From Candidatus Zambryskibacteria bacterium RIFCSPLOWO2_01_FULL_39_39 (lineage in GTDB: Bacteria; Patescibacteriota; Minisyncoccia; Phycocordibacterales; WO2-35-19): DNA of 49,594 nt. The translations under genes were made by a program, and so were the position numbers. The DNA is taken from positions 1-49,594 of the forward strand of contig MHWB01000008.1 in NCBI GenBank assembly GCA_001823925.1, in the 5' to 3' direction. Shown here one piece after another: positions 26,861-36,207 of this stretch. Positions within the stretch are counted from its first letter, which is position 1, and every line of letters starts with the position of its first letter. The notes under the pieces are model-generated. The model saw only the letters and a list, made by a program, of their open reading frames with translations. It was not told the DNA's origin and made no database searches.

Positions 26861-26952
26861 TTAGCTCGATGAAATCGGGGTAACTACAGCTATATCCAAA
26901 TTTGTGAGGGTTAGACATTAAAAGAGGTTAGCGACTCAAACATCATAAAAAT

Positions 26953-26972
26953 CCAAGGAGGACACTCAAAAA
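26953..26972 (+). repeat. Direct repeat copy 2 CCAAGGAGGACACTCAAAAA
   Basis: 19/20 identical to 26803-26822. Confidence 0.75.
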
Positions 26973-27102
26973 AAGTAAGGACGCTAAGCAAATATAATGA
27001 TGAGCGACAAACATCAAGATTTGATTAAGATTAATATTCAAATAATTTGAGTCGCGAAAGCATCTTTTTGTCTAAAAAATTATTAGTAACAATTTTAACA
27101 AG

Positions 27103-27588
27103 ATGAATAAAATAAAACCTAAAAAAGAATTGGGCGAAAAATTAACGGAGTTATTGACTTCAATGGAAGACCATACCCACTTAGCTCTTATTCAGTCTTT
27201 TGATTCAACCTATCAATTGCTGGCCAAAGAATTTTGCAGTCAAATGATAAGAGAATATGGTTGCCAAACAAGTCTGGAAAAGTCATTGGTTGAAGTAATT
27301 GCCAATTCATACATAAGAACAATAGAAACTTCCAAAAGATTAAACAACTGCCTAAACGCAAACAGATATATTGATGATGCATCAACAAGATACTTAGCCA
27401 TGTTAAGCAAGCAAATAGACAGGAGTAATCGCCAATTTTTGAGCGGAATCATTGCTCTTAAACAACTGATGTCTCCCGCTGTTGAAGTTAATGTAAAGAC
27501 AAAAAACGCCTTTATTGCTCAAAATCAACAAATAAATAGCGATTATAAACCTAAGCCGACAAAAAATGAAAACAATGAGTCCAAATGA
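27103..27588 (+). CDS. Hypothetical protein of element
   Basis: 161 aa helical ORF; C-terminal EVNVKTKNAFIAQNQQINSD. Confidence 0.65.
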   Translation: MNKIKPKKELGEKLTELLTSMEDHTHLALIQSFDSTYQLLAKEFCSQMIREYGCQTSLEKSLVEVIANSYIRTIETSKRLNNCLNANRYIDDASTRYLAMLSKQIDRSNRQFLSGIIALKQLMSPAVEVNVKTKNAFIAQNQQINSDYKPKPTKNENNESK

Positions 27589-27901
27589 TTTAGGAAAAAA
27601 ATTTATTGTGGAAGAATGCCAAAAGTTAAAAATTGGAGACTGTTTGAAGAATTTCAAACTTAGCTTCAAAGAAACCGTCTTGAAGTCTGAATTAGATGTT
27701 TTTAAGCAATCTGTTGAACTAACCACTACAAAAACAGGGTTTAACGGCATTCGCTTTTGGTTCAAATGTCCACTATGCTTAAAAGGGATAGGGGTGCTAT
27801 TTGTTCATCCGTTGGACGGCAGAATTGGTTGCAGAGAATGCCTTAATCTTGAATATAGGAAAAGGAGATATAAGGGTATGGCTGAGTGCGATTTATTATA
27901 A
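27566..27901 (+). CDS. Zinc-ribbon hypothetical protein
   Basis: GFNGIRFWFKCPLCLKGIGVLFVHPLDGRIGCRECLNLEYRKRRY (CxxC...CxxC); overlaps the previous ORF. Confidence 0.65.
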   Translation: MKTMSPNDLGKKFIVEECQKLKIGDCLKNFKLSFKETVLKSELDVFKQSVELTTTKTGFNGIRFWFKCPLCLKGIGVLFVHPLDGRIGCRECLNLEYRKRRYKGMAECDLL

Positions 27902-27947
27902 GCATCCTCGTGAAATGTTTCAGATTTTTTAATATAATCCTATGTAA

Positions 27948-28730
27948 ATGACAATTTTACCTAATAAAATCTCTTGGGCTATTCTGGGAATTATAGTGAC
28001 CATTTTCTCCCTTGTCTTGGTTTTGCAACCAAATGACAGTTACACGGGTAATGAAAGTGTCATTACCAAAGAAGTTGCCGATGTTTCCCAAACAATTCAA
28101 GAAACAGAAGCTATTAAGGAAGTGAGTGCTTTATATCCAGTTATAAAGATAACTGATGGGGATACAATTGATGTCAGCATAGATGGTCAAAAACAAACCA
28201 TACGACTCATCGGACTAAATACTCCAGAAACTGTTGACCCCCGCAAACCCGTAGAGTGTTTTGGAAAGGAAGCTTCAAACAAAGCCAAAGAACTATTGAC
28301 TGGAAAGAGAGTGGTGATTGAGAAAGACGATAGTCAAGGAACTTACGACAAATATCAAAGACTGCTTGCCTATGTGTTTTTGGAAGACGGAACAAATTTT
28401 AATAAATGGATGATAGAGAATGGCTATGGCTACGAATATACATATAATTTGCCATACAAGTATCAAAAAGAATTTAAGATGGCTCAAGAGCAAGCAAAAG
28501 CACAAGGAAAAGGCTTATGGGCTGATAACGCTTGCCAAAAAGAAACCGAGACCACTGTTGTCCCAACAGAAAGCACCAAATATATTTGCACATACGATGC
28601 TTATAATTGTGGTGATTTCTCAACTCACAATGAGGCACAGTCAGTTTACGAGGCTTGTGGAGGAGTAAATAACGATATCCATAAGTTAGACCGAGACAAA
28701 GATGGATTAGCCTGCGAAACTTTACCTTAA
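27948..28730 (+). CDS. Membrane-anchored thermonuclease (SNase) with Excalibur-type C-terminus
   Basis: ITDGDTIDVSIDGQKQTIRLIGLNTPETVDPRKPVECFGKEAS; C-terminal YNCGDFSTHNEAQSVYEACGG...HKLDRDKDGLACETLP. Confidence 0.9.
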   Translation: MTILPNKISWAILGIIVTIFSLVLVLQPNDSYTGNESVITKEVADVSQTIQETEAIKEVSALYPVIKITDGDTIDVSIDGQKQTIRLIGLNTPETVDPRKPVECFGKEASNKAKELLTGKRVVIEKDDSQGTYDKYQRLLAYVFLEDGTNFNKWMIENGYGYEYTYNLPYKYQKEFKMAQEQAKAQGKGLWADNACQKETETTVVPTESTKYICTYDAYNCGDFSTHNEAQSVYEACGGVNNDIHKLDRDKDGLACETLP

Positions 28731-28757
28731 AGATTCTCTAATCCTTATAGAATCTCT

Positions 28758-29105
28758 TTACAATCCAGCTTCTGAACAATCCACTTTTTCAATTGCTTTC
28801 CATTGTTGATAGCTCATTTCATTTTTTTCTTGTAGGTAAGCCGCTGAAACCATTCCAGCCTGGACACATATCTGTATTTTATCCCCTTGGCGTTTAGCTA
28901 TTTCATATTGTTGAACTGCGTCTGCCGAAACCTGTTTATAAATATCATCCAGCTCTCTTTTAGATTGTTTTTCTAATCCACCACCAAAGAGATACCACAC
29001 AGCACCTATTAATAAAACTAATCCTACTGCTACACTAGCCGCCGAATTATTTCCTTTTTCTTCATTATCATTTTCGTCCCCATTTGATAGTCTGAATGAT
29101 TTCAT
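28758..29105 (-). CDS. Small hypothetical membrane protein
   Basis: TM segment SAASVAVGLVLLIGAVWYLFGGG. Confidence 0.5.
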   Translation of the reverse strand: MKSFRLSNGDENDNEEKGNNSAASVAVGLVLLIGAVWYLFGGGLEKQSKRELDDIYKQVSADAVQQYEIAKRQGDKIQICVQAGMVSAAYLQEKNEMSYQQWKAIEKVDCSEAGL

Positions 29106-29125
29106 ATTTATAGAATTACTAATGA

Positions 29126-29947
29126 TTAATTATAAGCATCCATTATGTCATCCTCATTCCTGTCATAGAAACAACTCGGCTTATAGTCGTGCCAACAGTA
29201 TTGATATTGTGTGCCACGACCATAATTTGAGGGATTTATTGAATTCGGCTTTCCCCGTAAATAAACGAGCATATCATAAGTCATACCAATCCATATTTTT
29301 CTATCAGCTAAGGCTTCACATTCTTTCTCGCTCCATTCAGGATGAGACTTGCATATTATTCCTGCTGGGGTTGCATAGTATGCTTGTAGTTCTGCTTCAG
29401 CCTCGGCTTTTACTCTGGCCTCTGCTTCTTTTGCTAATCTTTCTTCTTCCTCTTTTTGGGCTATTTCATCTAGCGTGAATATTCTTTTCACAGATATGTT
29501 GGTGCTTACCATTTTGTCTCCATTCTCTGCAACAATATTCAAAACATTATCTCCGTTTTTCAATGGTATTTCTCTAGCAAAATATCCGTTCTTATCAACT
29601 TCAATGGGTAGGTAATTTATTGTTAGTTTTGAATCTGAAGGATTTACATTTCCTTTTACCAAAACCCTATTCGCCTGTATTGAAAAATTATTTGCTGGCT
29701 CACTGATTGTAATTACTGGAGCCTTACCTCCATACATACTCATAGCACCCAACAAGATAAAAACGATTGAAACGATAGTTGAAGTAATGAGTTTTGTTTT
29801 TGCCGAAAACTTCTTATTCTTTTTATATAAATACCAAATGATTATGGCTGGAATTGCCAGATACCAAGCCGCGATTACAACCACTGGCAGAATTGCATAA
29901 CCTATAATTTTGAAAATCTTAGACGAGCTTTTTGGTGCATTTTCCAT
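29126..29947 (-). CDS. Hypothetical membrane protein with Ig-like segment
   Basis: Two TM helices, then ITISEPANNFSIQANRVLVKGNVNPSDSKLTINYLPIEVDKNGYFAREIPLKNGDNVLNIVAENG. Confidence 0.65.
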   Translation of the reverse strand: MENAPKSSSKIFKIIGYAILPVVVIAAWYLAIPAIIIWYLYKKNKKFSAKTKLITSTIVSIVFILLGAMSMYGGKAPVITISEPANNFSIQANRVLVKGNVNPSDSKLTINYLPIEVDKNGYFAREIPLKNGDNVLNIVAENGDKMVSTNISVKRIFTLDEIAQKEEEERLAKEAEARVKAEAEAELQAYYATPAGIICKSHPEWSEKECEALADRKIWIGMTYDMLVYLRGKPNSINPSNYGRGTQYQYCWHDYKPSCFYDRNEDDIMDAYN

Positions 29948-29969
29948 ACATCTAAATTAGTTGTTAATT

Positions 29970-30091
29970 TGATGGCGGAAAACACAAAGCCCGCCACCAG
30001 GAAGGCACCTTTCGGTTACCTCTACCAGAGTTTCCCCTGGTAACGCTACCAACGCCCTGATGACGGGTTTTCTATGTTGGTAGCGATTTTA
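29970..30091 (-). promoter_or_regulatory. Structured leader candidate upstream of the 29126-29947 gene
   Basis: Minus strand: CGCTACCAAC...GTTGGTAGCG, TACCAG..CTGGTA, GGTAACC GAAA GGTGCC, GGTGGCGG..CCGCCATC hairpins in series. Confidence 0.5.
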
Positions 30092-30316
30092 GACCATGCC
30101 TCCTAGTTTGAAGCCAAAAGGGTTAGGTCTCTCTGCTTATTCAATTGTGAATTGATTATATATCAAATAGAGCCAAAAATATAGGCTAAACAATAAACGC
30201 GTAAAATCGCGTATAACAGTTTGAAATGCTCAAGAGCATATTTGGTATATATTTCGTAATTGAAACGCAGGCACGCTTGTATACTGCGAAATAGAGCTAT
30301 AAAAAACTAAATTCAC

Positions 30317-31471
30317 TTATATAAAACTATTTTCTCTAAAATTTTCCAGAATTGATTTTGCTATCGCATTAGATAAAAATGTTGGCACAGCATTACCAAC
30401 TTGTAAATTTCTATCTCCTCTTGACCCATAAAATTGGTAATCATCTGGAAAACATTGAATTCTTGCGCCTTCCCTTGTTGTTAAAGGTCTTGGGGCTTTA
30501 GGGTGAATACAACGAGACGATGATGGTGTGCTTAAGTTGCGAGTAATTGTTGTTGATGGTCTGTTCCACCAAAGGCGACAGTATGTATTCTTGAAACCAG
30601 AAGTGGGTCTTAAATCTTCAGGTAAATCTTCTGGGGTTCCGCCATCAGGTAATAATTCCATTATTTTTACTAACTTTTCATTATTTTTTGGCGAGCTATG
30701 GTCCATTAATCTTACTGATGCATTCTGTCGCATTAATTTTTGGAATTCATTTTTTGGTTCTGAAGCATATTCAAAACTTTCTTCGTTTGTTTTTATAAAA
30801 GGTAAATCACTTATAGCTTCTTCAAGAGTTAAATACGGTTTTAATTTTGCATCAAATAAATCAAGGACTTCTTCTGGATTGTAATGAGTGCTTTTTGGAT
30901 ATTTGAAATCTACCTTAAGTTTTGAACCAATGATTATAACCCTCTCCCTAATTTGTGGTGCACCATAGTCGGCGGCATTTAACAGCTTGTATTGCACCTT
31001 ATATCCGAGTGATTCAAAAAGGGAAATTATTGTTGTTAATAACTCACCACCCTGCATTGATAAAAGCCCCTTCACATTTTCAAAAAGAAATAATTTAGGA
31101 CTAAATTCTTTTAGGACTCTAAAGTATTCTTGAAAAAGTTTTCCTCTCGGGTCATCAATTAATCTTTTCCCAACAGTTGAATACGCCTGACAAGGAGGTC
31201 CTCCAACAATAATGTCTATCTCATCCGCTTTAATATTTAAGTCTTTTTCAATTTTTTCTGCCCCGAAATTTTTTATATCCTCTGCATAGACCTTTACTGC
31301 CGGATGATTTAGAGAATATGCTTCTGCCATATTTTTTAGTATTTCATTTGCGGCTACAATTTCAAAACCATCATTATGTGCAAAACCATAACTTAATCCA
31401 CCGACTCCAGAAAACAAATCAATTACTTTTAATTTCTTACTCTTAATCATAAAATAAAGACTACTAATCAA
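30317..31471 (-). CDS. C5-cytosine DNA methyltransferase
   Basis: VIDLFSGVGGLSYGF, IIVGGPPCQAYSTVGKR, LFLFENVKGLLS, QVGNAVP. Confidence 0.95.
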   Translation of the reverse strand: MISSLYFMIKSKKLKVIDLFSGVGGLSYGFAHNDGFEIVAANEILKNMAEAYSLNHPAVKVYAEDIKNFGAEKIEKDLNIKADEIDIIVGGPPCQAYSTVGKRLIDDPRGKLFQEYFRVLKEFSPKLFLFENVKGLLSMQGGELLTTIISLFESLGYKVQYKLLNAADYGAPQIRERVIIIGSKLKVDFKYPKSTHYNPEEVLDLFDAKLKPYLTLEEAISDLPFIKTNEESFEYASEPKNEFQKLMRQNASVRLMDHSSPKNNEKLVKIMELLPDGGTPEDLPEDLRPTSGFKNTYCRLWWNRPSTTITRNLSTPSSSRCIHPKAPRPLTTREGARIQCFPDDYQFYGSRGDRNLQVGNAVPTFLSNAIAKSILENFRENSFI

Positions 31472-32255
31472 AATTAATTTCTTTATATTTTATTGGATTT
31501 TCTGTAATTTTCCAAATAAAATAATTTTGGTCAATATTAAAAACAGTTTGACCTTCCATTTGTTGTCTTGTAATCCAGTTTACGCTGTCATCTTCTATTT
31601 CATCCAATTTAATAAAAGCAACCTGACCATTATATAAATCAAAATGAACAGCTAAAGTGTGGGTGCTTAAATCACGAAAAACTCTTTTTGCTTCTAAAAC
31701 CTTATGTTGTTTTATATCATTAATACCTGTAAAACCAGATTGCATTTCAATTCTCACTTTTTCTTTTCCATTCAATCTAATTTCCAAATCTGCCTTGGGT
31801 GTTCTCTTAAAAATCTCAATGTTTCTTAAGTCATCATCGCCGATTAAATCTATGTTTGAAGTATCAACTTCGAAAACTAATCCAAGTGCTTTCAAAAAAT
31901 AATTTGATAAAACATATCCTCTCATCCAAGAGTAATAAACTTGTTCTGGTCGTCTACCTTGATTATTCAAGATAGGTAAAATATTGCTTTCCTTCATAAT
32001 CTCAAAAGTGCGGTCTACATATTCTTTTTTGAAAGCAACAGGGTCATCCAGTTTTATTTCTTGTGCGACAACATCGTTTATTTTATCAATAATTTTATAA
32101 AGTCTTTCGTTCAAAAGTTTGATGTAATTTAGGTCAACTGCTGGTGTAATATCTTTTGCACCAAAGAAATTTTTAACATCTGCTTGATTAGAAAAGCCTA
32201 ATTTTTGTCTATATTGGCGAAAATATTCGGCTGTGATTGTAATTTGTCTGGGCAT
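31464..32255 (-). CDS. Putative type II restriction endonuclease partner
   Basis: Overlaps the MTase start by 8 bp; PD-(D/E)XK-like ADLEIRLNGKEKVRIEMQSG. Confidence 0.65.
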   Translation of the reverse strand: MPRQITITAEYFRQYRQKLGFSNQADVKNFFGAKDITPAVDLNYIKLLNERLYKIIDKINDVVAQEIKLDDPVAFKKEYVDRTFEIMKESNILPILNNQGRRPEQVYYSWMRGYVLSNYFLKALGLVFEVDTSNIDLIGDDDLRNIEIFKRTPKADLEIRLNGKEKVRIEMQSGFTGINDIKQHKVLEAKRVFRDLSTHTLAVHFDLYNGQVAFIKLDEIEDDSVNWITRQQMEGQTVFNIDQNYFIWKITENPIKYKEINFD

Positions 32256-32401
32256 ATTATTTTGTTTTTACTCTTTTTAATAAATTTACTAATTCAGTTT
32301 TATGTTTTAACCAAAAAACTGGTAAAAATAAGGATTTTCTGATACATTATACATTATTTTAATAAGTTTTGCGATTATATTCGCATTAAAAAAGCGTGCA
32401 A

Positions 32402-33574
32402 ATGGGAGTGCAATATCAAAAAATCGGCAGAAATGATAAATGTCCTTGTGGTAGTAATAAAAAATATAAAAAATGTTGTTTATTAAGAAATGAGATAGAT
32501 AAACAGGAAATCATTAAAGAAATGATGGCAGTTTTAGAGAGACAAAAAAAAGAAAAAGAAGGACTCGCAGAAAGGGGTATATTGATAAACTATGTAAAAC
32601 CAACAACTTTTAATAATCCCAGAGTTAATAAACCATTAAAATATTGGGCTATCGGCAGTAAAGTTTTGACTCACGGTTTAGAGCACGAGACATTCCACGA
32701 ATTCATAATTAGATATTTCAGGAATAAGTTAGGAGAAGACTGGTTTGAAGAACAATCAAAACAGGAAGGTAAGCATTTCATATACCAATGTTTTGAAAAA
32801 TATGAAGAGTGGTGCAGGAAAAATGCCACAAAGGAAAGAATGGTTGATGAGCACACTTGGGTAGCTACGACAGATGGGTGGGCAAGCACTTTGGTAACTT
32901 TAGCTTTTGATGTTTGTTCGCTTGAGAACACACTCCAGCTTCCCGAGCACCTTATATTAAGACTTAAGAATAAAGGAGAATATCAAGGTGCTCATTATGA
33001 AATATCCGTAGCGGCACTTTTCGCAAGGCTCGGTTGCTCAATAAATTTTTTGGACAAAGAAAAACTATCAAATCCACATTGTGAATTTATTGCGACCCAT
33101 AACGAAACTGGTGTGTCCATATCAGTTGAAGCAAAGAGCAGACATAGGGCTGGCGTTAAACATATGCCTGGCTCAACAGAGGAAAGACAACTTTTAAGAG
33201 GTGATGTGACAAGGCTCTTAAATAAAGCTCTGGAACAAAATCCTGGAGATAGACCTTTTATGATTTTTATTGATGTAAATACACCTTTAACTCCCGCTAT
33301 TCCTATGCAAAATAAACAATGGTTCATAGATGTGCAAAATATGATGTCAAAATACAAGACCCCAACACCAGAAAATCCAGACAATTATACTGCAATATTT
33401 TTCACAAATTTTTCTTCTCACTATCTCAAAGAAAAAGATTCAGACCCAAATGAATATTTAACTGTTATACCTTTGTATAAAAAGCACCCTTTGCCCAGTG
33501 AAACCTTTGGAAATATATTGATAAAAGCTGTGGCAAATTATGGATTTATTCCTAACATTGTGGAGGATAAATAA
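32402..33574 (+). CDS. SEC-C zinc-binding protein with PD-(D/E)XK-like region
   Basis: IGRNDKCPCGSNKKYKKCC SEC-C motif; YEISVAALFARLGCSINFLDKEK...CEFIATHNETGVSISVEAKSR nuclease-like region. Confidence 0.7.
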   Translation: MGVQYQKIGRNDKCPCGSNKKYKKCCLLRNEIDKQEIIKEMMAVLERQKKEKEGLAERGILINYVKPTTFNNPRVNKPLKYWAIGSKVLTHGLEHETFHEFIIRYFRNKLGEDWFEEQSKQEGKHFIYQCFEKYEEWCRKNATKERMVDEHTWVATTDGWASTLVTLAFDVCSLENTLQLPEHLILRLKNKGEYQGAHYEISVAALFARLGCSINFLDKEKLSNPHCEFIATHNETGVSISVEAKSRHRAGVKHMPGSTEERQLLRGDVTRLLNKALEQNPGDRPFMIFIDVNTPLTPAIPMQNKQWFIDVQNMMSKYKTPTPENPDNYTAIFFTNFSSHYLKEKDSDPNEYLTVIPLYKKHPLPSETFGNILIKAVANYGFIPNIVEDK

Positions 33575-33648
33575 CTACTTTCATCTTTGCCTTGCACTTT
33601 TTCATAAAGACATTAAAAATTATTTTATTAATAGCTAATAATAAAGTA

Positions 33649-34587
33649 ATGAAAAATGAAGTAGAAAAAGTATCAGATTTATTTTTGGATAAAAATCTAA
33701 TAGAAGATATATTTGAACATATAGATGTTAAAGAACAAACAAAAAAGGAATACTGCTATTTTGTTAGAAATTTTATTGTTTTTATGCAAAATAAACTCTT
33801 TAATGAAAATAGTTTTCTTGAGTTCAAAAAATACTTATCTGAACGGACAAATTTATCTGTGGCAACAAAAAATAAATATTTAACTTCTGCAAGAATTTTT
33901 CTCAAAGAATTAAATCGTCGTCGTATTATACCCATAGACATAACGCATAATATAAAATCATTTTCCCAGAGTAAGAAGCATAAACGAGAGGGAATGAGTG
34001 AAAAAGAAATTGCCTTACTTACAAAAAAAGTAAGGCAATTTTCTAACAAAGAAAACAATATACGGATAAAAGCTATCCTGTGCCTGCTAACCCTCCAAGG
34101 ACTAAGGCAATGCGAGATAGTTAGATTGGATGTTGAAGATTTGGATTTGGTCAATAATCTAATTTTTGTTAGAGGGAAAGGTGAAGATGATAAGGAACCT
34201 ATAAATTTGCACCCAGAAACAAGTATTGTGCTTTCGGAATATGTCAAAAAGTGCAGGATTGCAGATGGGGCGGTCTTTACCAGTTGGAGTAATAATAATA
34301 AGGGCAATAGAATAAGTGTCGCATCTCTTAGGCAAATAATTAGAGAGTTACTGCAAAAGTTAGAAATTATAAAACCAGTGCATGGCTTTAGGCATTACTT
34401 CACCACCAAGCTAATAAATACATATAAAGGAGACTTGCTTGAGGTTGCTAGATATACAAGACACAAAAGCATAGAGATGCTTCAGGTTTATAATGATAAT
34501 ATTAAGCTGAAAGCAGATTTGCCGAGATACTATCGAGCCTTTGAAGGTGTGAGTTTTGAAAGGAAAACAGACTTGAGCCCTTTATAA
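33649..34587 (+). CDS. Tyrosine recombinase/integrase
   Basis: SAM-like N-terminal domain, LQGLRQCEIVRLDVEDLD, HGFRHYFTTKLINTYKGDLLEVARYTRHKSIEMLQVYND. Confidence 0.92.
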   Translation: MKNEVEKVSDLFLDKNLIEDIFEHIDVKEQTKKEYCYFVRNFIVFMQNKLFNENSFLEFKKYLSERTNLSVATKNKYLTSARIFLKELNRRRIIPIDITHNIKSFSQSKKHKREGMSEKEIALLTKKVRQFSNKENNIRIKAILCLLTLQGLRQCEIVRLDVEDLDLVNNLIFVRGKGEDDKEPINLHPETSIVLSEYVKKCRIADGAVFTSWSNNNKGNRISVASLRQIIRELLQKLEIIKPVHGFRHYFTTKLINTYKGDLLEVARYTRHKSIEMLQVYNDNIKLKADLPRYYRAFEGVSFERKTDLSPL

Positions 34588-34641
34588 ATATAATTATAAA
34601 GGGTTGAGAAATTTCCCAATAAATGTTCAAGAAAATGTATT

Positions 34642-36207
34642 ATGGAAAATGAAAAACCAATTTATAAATGCAGAATTTACATAAGAGTATCAACCGTTGG
34701 TCAGGCTGATAAAATTAAAGGTTCTTTGCCTAAGCAGTTAAAATTATGTAGAGAAGTAATAAAAGAAAGGAATTGGGTTGAGGATGGAGATAATGTATAC
34801 ACTGATGTAGAAAGCGGTAGAGACACAGAAAATAGAGAAGCATTGCTCCAGGCACTGGAGGACGCAAAGTCAAAAAGCTACAATCTTTTAGTAATTTATC
34901 ATTTTGATAGGTTGGCACGCAGTATGGGGGATTGCCTTAACTTGGTGCAGAGAGATTTTTTGAATAAAGGAGTTCAGGTCTACTCCTATACGCAAAGACC
35001 AGAACTTGACCCGCCAGATAAAATTATCCGCTATAACAGCAAAAGGCTCTTGAGCCTTGTTTTCTCAGCCTATTCATCAGAACAGGAAATTATAAATACC
35101 AGAGATAGATATTGGACAGGGATGGAAAAGAAATGGGAACGGGGGGAACTGCCACACCCAAAAACTCCTCCATATGGGTATCGTTCAAAAGCAAAAATAC
35201 ACAAACTCGGCGATAATGCAGTTAGGGTAGAGTGGCAAATAAAGATACACGAACCAGAGGCGAAAGTTGTGAGGAGAATATTTAATGATTACTTAAAAGG
35301 CAAATCATATCGTCTTATTGCAAGAGAGCTTACTGATGACAACATTCCAACTCCAAGAGGAAAAAAGTGGTGGAATTACAGCACAGTGCAAATTATTTTA
35401 GAAAATCCAGTTTATGCTGGCAGAACTCGGTGGCAATGGAAGTTATCTCCAGAGCCAAAGAGGCAAAAGAAGCAACCTAAAGATAAGTGGAGAGTTAAGA
35501 AAGGTAACCACCCATATATCATAAAACCACAGAATTTTGATTCAGTTCAGGAACTAATAAAGACTAAAAGCAGGCTACCTGGAAGATTTTCCCAAGGTAA
35601 ATTACTACTAGCTGGTCTAATAAAGTGCAAACATTGTGGTAAAAATATGTGGTCTACAGCAGAAACAAAAACGGCTCAAGCGTATTATGTTTGTCAGACT
35701 TGGCACCAATTTAGAAAGTGTGTTTCTAATTTTGTAAGTGTAAAAGAAATTGACGAAATAGTAGTAAACGACCTGTTAAAAAACATAAATGATGAAGATA
35801 AGTTTGTTCGTATGTTCCAAAAAAATCAAAACCAAAAGGATGAGGCACCTGATGCGATAGAACTTAAACAAAAGATAGTTGAAAAGTTAAATCAAGAAAA
35901 AAAGAACGTTTGGAAAGCCATTAGACAAGGAATGTCAGCAAAGGAAGGAAAGCAGTCAGTAAAAGACATAGAAGAAGAACTAAAGCCAGTTTTGAAAGAG
36001 ATTGAAATAATGAAAAAAGAAAAATTGAATAAAGATTTGGTGGTAAATACAATGAAAGATATTCAGAATATTTCCGATGTTAAAAAATATTATGAAGAAA
36101 ACAAACCCCTACTTCGGACTTATCTTTTCAGATTGTTAAATTTTGTTGAAGCAACGAAGATTGATAGAGGAAAGCATAACTATAGAATAAGCTATAGAAA
36201 ATTCTAA
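34642..36207 (+). CDS. Large serine recombinase
   Basis: CRIYIRVSTVGQADKIKGSLPKQ, VIYHFDRLARS, PPYGYRSK, zinc-ribbon LIKCKHCGKNMW...YYVCQTWHQFRKC. Confidence 0.95.
   Translation: MENEKPIYKCRIYIRVSTVGQADKIKGSLPKQLKLCREVIKERNWVEDGDNVYTDVESGRDTENREALLQALEDAKSKSYNLLVIYHFDRLARSMGDCLNLVQRDFLNKGVQVYSYTQRPELDPPDKIIRYNSKRLLSLVFSAYSSEQEIINTRDRYWTGMEKKWERGELPHPKTPPYGYRSKAKIHKLGDNAVRVEWQIKIHEPEAKVVRRIFNDYLKGKSYRLIARELTDDNIPTPRGKKWWNYSTVQIILENPVYAGRTRWQWKLSPEPKRQKKQPKDKWRVKKGNHPYIIKPQNFDSVQELIKTKSRLPGRFSQGKLLLAGLIKCKHCGKNMWSTAETKTAQAYYVCQTWHQFRKCVSNFVSVKEIDEIVVNDLLKNINDEDKFVRMFQKNQNQKDEAPDAIELKQKIVEKLNQEKKNVWKAIRQGMSAKEGKQSVKDIEEELKPVLKEIEIMKKEKLNKDLVVNTMKDIQNISDVKKYYEENKPLLRTYLFRLLNFVEATKIDRGKHNYRISYRKF

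Noticed and set aside
29970-30060. Resemblance to a c-di-GMP (GEMM) riboswitch
   Set aside because: Only short fragments (CAAAGCC, GGTTACC) match; the first conserved half and tetraloop receptor arrangement are not seen.
30030-30085. CTGATGA next to GAAA-like hairpins suggesting a hammerhead ribozyme
   Set aside because: The conserved GAAA after stem II and a cleavage-site helix are not in the required order on either strand.
33649-34587. Tyrosine recombinase as the enzyme responsible for the comM insertion
   Set aside because: Only a 2-bp identity is shared at the junctions, and symmetric arms fit a serine integrase better; not excluded experimentally.
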